10,676 bases of DNA from Dialister sp. UBA7295 (GTDB taxonomy: Bacteria > Bacillota > Negativicutes > Veillonellales > Dialisteraceae): positions 1 to 10,676 of the forward strand of contig DKQZ01000081.1 in NCBI GenBank assembly GCA_002471975.1, written 5' to 3'. The number at the start of each line of letters is the position of its first letter. Within the stretch, counting starts at the first letter, position 1. The translations under genes and the position numbers were made by a program. The notes under the pieces were generated by a model. That model had not been told where the DNA came from. It worked only from the letters and a program-made list of their open reading frames with translations, and ran no database searches. Of the stretch, positions 6,568 to 10,676 are shown in pieces.

Positions 6568-7029
6568 ATGGCACTTGTAATTGGCGAAAAAGCACCGGAT
6601 TTCACTCTTCCTTCCGATTCCGGTAAAGATATTTCCCTTCATGACTACGAAGGGCAGAAAGTGATCCTTTATTTCTACCCGAAGGACAATACTTCCGGCT
6701 GCACCCTGGAGGCGAAAGCGTTCCGGGATCATCTGGAAGATTTCAAAAAGCTGGGCTATGTGGTCCTGGGCGTGTCCAGGGATTCCGTGAAGAAGCACTG
6801 CAATTTCCGGGATAAATACGAGCTCACCTTCTCCCTCCTCTCCGATGCGGAAGAAGTGGTGGTGAACCTCTACGGCGTGCTGAAGGAAAAGATGATGTAC
6901 GGCAAGAAATCCATCGGTATCGAACGGTCCACCTTCATCATCAATGAAAAAGGCAATCTGGTGAAAGAATACCGCAAAGTCAAAGCCGCTTCCCATGTGA
7001 ACGATCTCCTGAAAGACCTGGGAGCCTGA
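6568..7029 (+). CDS. bcp: Thiol peroxidase, PrxQ/BCP-type peroxiredoxin
   Basis: A 153-residue peroxiredoxin that would reduce hydrogen and organic peroxides in the cytoplasm using a thiol donor such as thioredoxin. The active site is PKDNTSGCT (38-46) with peroxidatic Cys45 and Thr42. Arg120 lies in IERSTFII. The length fits BCP proteins. The resolving cysteine that many BCPs carry five residues after the peroxidatic one is replaced by Lys50. The only other cysteine is Cys78, in the region where some PrxQ proteins place an alternative resolving cysteine. The ATG has a strong TAAGGAGG six bases upstream; an in-frame ATG at 6463 lies upstream of the proposed promoter and is rejected. A strong terminator follows, so the gene is probably transcribed alone. 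Confidence 0.92.
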   Translation: MALVIGEKAPDFTLPSDSGKDISLHDYEGQKVILYFYPKDNTSGCTLEAKAFRDHLEDFKKLGYVVLGVSRDSVKKHCNFRDKYELTFSLLSDAEEVVVNLYGVLKEKMMYGKKSIGIERSTFIINEKGNLVKEYRKVKAASHVNDLLKDLGA

Positions 7030-7037
7030 GTGTATGT

Positions 7038-7078
7038 AAAAAAGCTGTGTAATGGCAAGTCCGTTACACAGTTTTTTT
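7038..7078 (+). terminator. Rho-independent terminator of the peroxiredoxin gene
   Basis: CTGTGTAA (7045-7052) pairs with TTACACAG (7064-7071). The stem is extended outward by a G-T pair and A-T pairs, and a run of seven T residues follows from 7072. It begins nine bases after the stop codon. Confidence 0.9.
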
Positions 7079-7094
7079 ATTATCATTTCCATAT

Positions 7095-7127
7095 AAAAGA
7101 GGCGCGCCCCATTTCTGAAGCGCACCC
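7095..7127 (-). terminator. Rho-independent terminator of the phosphoethanolamine transferase gene
   Basis: On the minus strand GGTGCGC (7126-7120) pairs with GCGCGCC (7107-7101), with one G-T pair, around a 12-base loop beginning TTCAGA. TCTTTTATAT follows. It lies 22 bases past the stop codon and back to back with the peroxiredoxin terminator. The loop resembles that of the hairpin at 9450-9476. Confidence 0.75.
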
Positions 7128-7148
7128 ACCAACACTTATCATTTATCC

Positions 7149-8963
7149 TTATTTCTTCCACACCGGATCGTCGGCAATCTTTTTCTTCCCTTCAAAAGTG
7201 GTGGCATTATCCATGGTGAGGAAATAATCCTTCGAGGACCAGTCGAATTTCGAATGGTAGAAATTGGTCCTTGCCCGCCAGATTCCGGTGACCGTATCGA
7301 AAGCCAGGTCATTGGTGAAGACCTGATTTTCATGAGCCTTGAGGACCGGCATGAGTTCCGGATGAGCAGCCTGGTAATCAGGAGAAAGATAAACAAAGAA
7401 AGGAATATGGACCATATCATAGAAGAAAGGCGAAGTGGTATGGTAGTGTTCCATATTTTCCCCATGATCGGAGAAGTAAATCATGGACTTCATATTGAGA
7501 TTGGCTTTGGCGTATTCGAAGATTTCCTTCATCACCAGATCATCATAGGCGATGGTGAGGTCATAATCGTGGTATTTGTCGGAAGAAGATACGCCCAGTT
7601 TGTCCCGAAGGTTCACCGGAACCCGGGCGATGTAGGTATAATGGCTGCCGTCAATATTGATGAAAATGACCTGTTTCTTATGCTGAGGCATCCGTTTCAG
7701 GATATCCAGGGTGAAACCGTCGTAATTCTTTTCCCAGTAAGAATCATCGCAGCGCTCCGCAATCATGGTGACTCCGGCAGAAGACATGGAACTCCGGTTA
7801 TGGAAAGAAATCCAGGTGGTATGGTAACCGGCTGCTTTGGCCACATCCACCATGGAAATGACATCTTCAAAGGAACTGTCTCCATACTGGCTGGCGCTGG
7901 TCATGGCATAGGACAGGGAGAAAAGGGTATTCGGGAAATTGGAGTACGCCTTGTAGCCCAGGGCGAAATCGTTTGTCTTTGCCATTTCCGAAAGCCAGGG
8001 GGTGGTCTCTTCCGGATAATCCGGCGTAAATACCTTCATATGGTCCCGGTTTGCGCTTTCGCCGATAATGACGATGTGGGTACCCTCCTCGATGCCGCTT
8101 GCCGGATCGGGTGGTACGAAATTCATGGTCTTTACGTTTTTGTCCAGATTGCCGGAAAGTTTCTGGAGGAGAGAGAATTCACTGCCTTTGGAATTTAATG
8201 CACGGATCATGGATACCGGGAAGACGTGGGTGATCTGGCGATAGAATCCGCCTGCAAAAAGGATGGAAATAATAATGAGCCCTGCGGTAAATCCCTTCCC
8301 CTTTCCGCGGAGATAAGAGCCCTCGAAATTTCTTGCTTTCTTCATGAGGTTCTTTGCAAAAGCTGCAGCCAGGGAAACGACAAAGAGGAATGCCACCACC
8401 GCCATAATGATATGGGAAGGAGATCCCATAGTGCGGAGGAAGTCCTTGATTTCCTTCAGGTGGGTGGAACGGACGGCCAGCATGGCAAACATATCCATTT
8501 CCCCGCCAAAAAGAATGTAGTAACCGATATAAATGAAAGGCAGAAGGAGCATGAAAAAGGCAAAAAGCCCCGCTATAAAAGTCCAGAGCCCCTTCAGCTT
8601 TCGAATCCGTCCCGTAATGGCGGTATACACATAGGGCAGCGCAAAAAGGAGGCCCCCCAGCACATAGTAATCGCCCAGATGCTTTTTCTCAGGAAGGGAC
8701 GCAAAACCGTAAGCCCAGGTAAAAGTACCCATCCAGAGAAGGGGAAGAATGACGGCGATGGGAAGGAGGGTTTTCAGATATTTCCTGTCCATCACGAAAT
8801 TCAGGCCGAAAGATACGATGAAAAATACGAGAAGTCCCGCGCCCAGCCGCGGCTGGACGTAGGAATGAATATCGGCAAAATCGCCACCCAAATGAAGAAG
8901 GCCCATAATCACCAGAGCACACACAACGGGCCAGAGCAGGGAAGAAATCAAAGCTTTTTTCAT
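7149..8963 (-). CDS. Phosphoethanolamine transferase, EptA/CptA-like (sulfatase fold)
   Basis: A 604-residue inner-membrane enzyme of the alkaline-phosphatase/sulfatase superfamily. Such proteins move phosphoethanolamine from phosphatidylethanolamine to lipid A or LPS core on the periplasmic face. About seven hydrophobic segments occupy residues 1-240 (roughly 5-25, 41-57, 65-85, 97-115, 127-152, 185-205 and 225-240). The catalytic domain follows: IIGESANRDHM at 299-309, with Ser303 where EptA has its nucleophilic threonine; ETTPWL (319-324); DGSHYTY (438-444); and FSDHGEN (497-503) with metal-binding D499 and H500. It is somewhat longer than the roughly 550 residues of E. coli EptA. The ATG has AGAGGA upstream at normal distance. 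Which LPS site is modified cannot be deduced. Its presence implies an LPS outer membrane. Confidence 0.88.
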   Translation of the reverse strand: MKKALISSLLWPVVCALVIMGLLHLGGDFADIHSYVQPRLGAGLLVFFIVSFGLNFVMDRKYLKTLLPIAVILPLLWMGTFTWAYGFASLPEKKHLGDYYVLGGLLFALPYVYTAITGRIRKLKGLWTFIAGLFAFFMLLLPFIYIGYYILFGGEMDMFAMLAVRSTHLKEIKDFLRTMGSPSHIIMAVVAFLFVVSLAAAFAKNLMKKARNFEGSYLRGKGKGFTAGLIIISILFAGGFYRQITHVFPVSMIRALNSKGSEFSLLQKLSGNLDKNVKTMNFVPPDPASGIEEGTHIVIIGESANRDHMKVFTPDYPEETTPWLSEMAKTNDFALGYKAYSNFPNTLFSLSYAMTSASQYGDSSFEDVISMVDVAKAAGYHTTWISFHNRSSMSSAGVTMIAERCDDSYWEKNYDGFTLDILKRMPQHKKQVIFINIDGSHYTYIARVPVNLRDKLGVSSSDKYHDYDLTIAYDDLVMKEIFEYAKANLNMKSMIYFSDHGENMEHYHTTSPFFYDMVHIPFFVYLSPDYQAAHPELMPVLKAHENQVFTNDLAFDTVTGIWRARTNFYHSKFDWSSKDYFLTMDNATTFEGKKKIADDPVWKK

Positions 8964-9020
8964 GAGAATCCTCTTTATATGAAATGTAAATATTAATAAA
9001 TATCGTGTAAAGTCATTGTT

Positions 9021-9029
9021 ATTTTAGCA
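9021..9029 (-). promoter_or_regulatory. Possible extended -10 element for the phosphoethanolamine transferase gene
   Basis: The minus strand reads TGCTAAAAT, a TGn-extended -10, with the start codon about 58 bases downstream in an AT-rich leader. No good -35 is seen. A TTTACA at 9008-9013 (minus strand) could serve an alternative promoter but has a poor -10. Confidence 0.35.
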
Positions 9030-9076
9030 CATTCAGGAAGGATTTGCAGGAATTTATGACTGTGAGTCGCAGGAAT

Positions 9077-9118
9077 GGGTAATGGGTAAGGTAATAGATA
9101 ACAGGTAATGGAGTAAAT
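9077..9118. repeat. Heptanucleotide array, slightly out of phase
   Basis: Units include GGGTAAT, a one-base-short GGGTAA, then AGATAAC and AGGTAAT. It shares the TRAY core of the other arrays but contains an internal indel. It lies between the transferase leader and the 61-bp repeats. Confidence 0.6.
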
Positions 9119-9126
9119 AACTGCAG

Positions 9127-9232
9127 TATCATTTCGTCCGTGTAACTGTACATAGGGGTTAATGGGTTATCGGGCCGGTAACTGTAACGTCATTTCGGCG
9201 CTGCAACTGTACATAGGGGTTAATGGGGTAAC
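9127..9232 (+). repeat. 61-bp A repeat, two copies
   Basis: CTGTACATAGGGGTTAATGG cores start at 9146 and 9207, exactly 61 bases apart. Each is preceded by an ATTTCG box (CATTTCG at about 9130-9136 and 9190-9196). The period and the box match the copies at 1326-1595 and 5270-5375, although the middle of the unit differs. Confidence 0.8.
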
Positions 9233-9261
9233 AGTTCGCGGAGGATTGTAGACGAATCCCA

Positions 9262-9323
9262 TATAAAATCCGCGGCGCATCAGAGCCGCCACCTTCCCTA
9301 ACCCCTAATCCCCAATTCCCAAT
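9262..9323 (+). repeat. Variant hairpin element B followed by CCCYAAT heptads
   Basis: An ATATAAAATC lead-in and the hairpin GCGGC (9272-9276)/GCCGC (9285-9289) align with the ATAAAACTC lead-in and GCGCC/GGCGC stem of other copies, so both arms have changed together. The shared GCCACCTTCCC follows, then heptads CCCTAAC, CCCTAAT, CCCCAAT, TCCCAAT (9296-9323). Confidence 0.7.
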
Positions 9324-9339
9324 TCCTCCTTGCTCTACC

Positions 9340-9432
9340 CAGCCCTCCGGATGAGGGCCAAAGACAATATAAAAAACTCGCGCCCAAAGGGCGCCACCTT
9401 CCCGCAATCCGCAGTCCGAAATCCGCAGTCCG
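9340..9432 (+). repeat. Hairpin element B followed by CCGCARY heptads
   Basis: A GAGGGCCAAAGAC box (9352-9364) and an AATATAAAAAACTC spacer precede the hairpin GCGCCC-AAA-GGGCGC at 9380-9394. GCCACCTTCC then leads into heptads CCGCAAT, CCGCAGT, CCGAAAT, CCGCAGT (9402-9429). No gene is visible in 8964-9554. Confidence 0.75.
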
Positions 9433-9449
9433 TTTTTCCCATACAAAAT

Positions 9450-9476
9450 GGCCCGCCTCATACTCTGAAGCGGGCC
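9450..9476 (-). terminator. Probable terminator of ftsH
   Basis: GGCCCGC (9450-9456) pairs perfectly with GCGGGCC (9470-9476). On the minus strand the stem is followed by ATTTTGTAT. It lies about 80 bases past the ftsH stop. The T tract is short, so termination may be partial. Confidence 0.6.
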
Positions 9477-9481
9477 GCCTT

Positions 9482-9509
9482 CACGGACCACGGATCACGG
9501 ACCACGATT
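9482..9509. repeat. Heptanucleotide array (4 units)
   Basis: Units are CACGGAC, CACGGAT, CACGGAC, CACGATT. These are the reverse-complement words of the array at 4045-4079. It lies between the ftsH stop (45 bases away) and its putative terminator. Confidence 0.75.
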
Positions 9510-9554
9510 ACCTCGTTTGTCTCTATCCATTCCGCGAATTATATTTCACCAAAC

Positions 9555-10676
9555 TCATTTTTCCAGATTCAGTTCCGGATGGGGCAGTTCTTTTATTTCC
9601 TCTTTCGGTTCTTCCGCCGGAGAAGGTTCTCCTTTTTCCTCTGCCATTTCGCGGTTCAGGATTTCCATGAATTCTTCACCGGTAATGGTTTCTTTGTCAT
9701 AGAGGTGCTTAGCCAGGTCATCCAGTTTCTTTCTGTTTTCGGTGAGAAGGGTGATGGCTTTTTTATGCTGCCTGCCGATGAGCTCGGAAACAGCCCGGTC
9801 GATTCTGGCCTGGGTTTCCGGGGAGCAGGCGAGCGTCGTATCTCCGCCGAGGTACTGATTCTGTACGTTTTCCATGGCTACCATGCCGAATTCATCGCTC
9901 ATGCCGAAACGGGTAATCATGGCCCGGGCCAGGCGGGTTGCTTTTTCGATATCATTGGATGCGCCGGAAGAAGAGGTACCAAAGACCACTTCTTCGGCCG
10001 CCCGGCCGCCGGTCAAAGTGGCAATCTGGGCTTCCAGTTCTTCTTTGGTCTGGAGGTAATGATTTCCTTCTTCTACCTGCATGGTATAGCCCAGGGCTCC
10101 GCTGGTTCTCGGAATGATGGTGATTTTCTGGACAGGAGCGGTATGGCTCTGGAGGGCTGCCACAAGAGCATGTCCGATTTCATGGTAGGATACCACACAT
10201 TTTTCCTTGTCCGTAAGGATGGCATGTTTCTTTTCGTACCCTGCAATGACGACTTCGATGGACGCTTCCATATCTTCCTGGGTCGCATAGGGACGATGAT
10301 CCCGGACGGCCCGGAGGGCTGCTTCATTAATGATATTGGCCAGTTCGGCGCCCGATGCGCCGGAGGCCATGCGGGCTACTTTATTGTAATCGATGGCCGG
10401 AGCAGTACGAATCTTCTGGGCATGGACTTTCAATATTTCTTCACGGCCCTGGAGATCCGGGAGGGCTACGGGCACCTGACGGTCAAAACGGCCCGGACGG
10501 GTGAGGGCGGGGTCCAGGGATTCCGGACGGTTGGTCGCGGCAAGGATGATGACCCCTGTATTTTCTTCAAATCCGTCCATTTCGGTCAGAAGCTGATTCA
10601 GGGTCTGTTCTCTTTCATCATTGCCGCCAATCGCGGCTCCGCCTCTCTTTTTGCCGATGGCATCGATTTCATCGAT
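9555..10676 (-). CDS. ftsH: ATP-dependent zinc metalloprotease FtsH (C-terminal part, cut by window edge)
   Basis: The last 373 residues of FtsH, a hexameric membrane-anchored AAA+ protease that degrades unneeded or misfolded membrane and soluble proteins. The frame is open to the right edge, so the N-terminal membrane segments and Walker A lie outside. Visible, numbered within the fragment: Walker B IDEIDAIGKKRG (1-12), DEREQTLNQLL (20-30), ATNRP in the second region of homology (47-51) with the arginine fingers in TRPGRFDRQ (59-67), the zinc motif HEIGH (165-169), and the third zinc ligand Asp242 in ASNDIEKAT. The spacing from the HExxH histidine to this Asp (77) is close to that in E. coli FtsH. 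HEIGH replaces the common HEAGH but keeps all catalytic residues. The tail after 340 is acidic and proline-rich. The stop is TGA. Confidence 0.96.
   Translation of the reverse strand: MDEIDAIGKKRGGAAIGGNDEREQTLNQLLTEMDGFEENTGVIILAATNRPESLDPALTRPGRFDRQVPVALPDLQGREEILKVHAQKIRTAPAIDYNKVARMASGASGAELANIINEAALRAVRDHRPYATQEDMEASIEVVIAGYEKKHAILTDKEKCVVSYHEIGHALVAALQSHTAPVQKITIIPRTSGALGYTMQVEEGNHYLQTKEELEAQIATLTGGRAAEEVVFGTSSSGASNDIEKATRLARAMITRFGMSDEFGMVAMENVQNQYLGGDTTLACSPETQARIDRAVSELIGRQHKKAITLLTENRKKLDDLAKHLYDKETITGEEFMEILNREMAEEKGEPSPAEEPKEEIKELPHPELNLEK

Noticed and set aside
7254..8996. Two long plus-strand frames opposite the phosphoethanolamine transferase gene (7254-8198 and 8226-8996)
   Set aside because: They are antisense shadows. 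The minus strand carries intact sulfatase-fold motifs and a proper start and terminator.
204..9509. Integron attC sites (7-bp GTTRRRY cores and units near 60 bp)
   Set aside because: The GTTA-type heptads generally break the RRRY pattern (for example GTTAGCC, GTTAATG), there are no paired core and inverse-core sites, and no integrase is visible.

Overview
The window reads as a chromosomal segment of a diderm Firmicute (Negativicutes, perhaps Dialister-like; this is an inference from gene types and not a database match). It combines Firmicute-type genes (a full-length RNase J and a YybS/DUF2232 membrane protein) with a phosphoethanolamine transferase of the kind that decorates LPS. Seven protein genes are supported, one cut by the right edge. 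No tRNA, rRNA, CRISPR array, phage gene or transposase was found.

Layout, left to right: repeats (1-239); DUF2232 membrane protein (-, 240-1196); about 1 kb of stacked repeats (1197-2230); rnj for RNase J (-, 2231-3892, TTG start); a divergent promoter region carrying repeats; a FliB-like cysteine-rich protein (+, 4272-5213); repeats; a nucleoside phosphorylase (+, 5657-6424); a PrxQ/BCP peroxiredoxin (+, 6568-7029); two back-to-back terminators; an EptA/CptA-like phosphoethanolamine transferase (-, 7149-8963); about 590 bp of repeats; and the C-terminal part of ftsH (-, 9555 to the right edge). The genes do not form one pathway. They look like separately transcribed housekeeping, envelope and stress genes.

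The striking part is the intergenic DNA, more than a quarter of the window. Nearly every gap is filled with members of the same few repeat families. (A) A 61-bp unit occurs as five tandem copies (1326-1595), two copies (5270-5375), two copies (9127-9232) and one reversed copy (about 145-187), with the 60-61 bp period kept at each multi-copy locus. (B) A small structured element carries two hairpins, GCC-GAA-GGC and GCGCCC-loop-GGGCGC. Its loop varies while its stem is kept, and one copy shows paired stem changes. (E) A linker is shared by two loci. (H) Degenerate 7-bp tandem arrays occur at ten places; most units fit the pattern NNNNRRY, as in GGCTAAC, CCCCAAT, CACGGAC or CCGCAGT. The parts recur in a constant order, A then (E) then B then heptads. 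Several heptad arrays start within a few bases of a stop codon. I recognise no named element here. The closest analogy I know is the heptanucleotide STRR arrays of heterocystous cyanobacteria.
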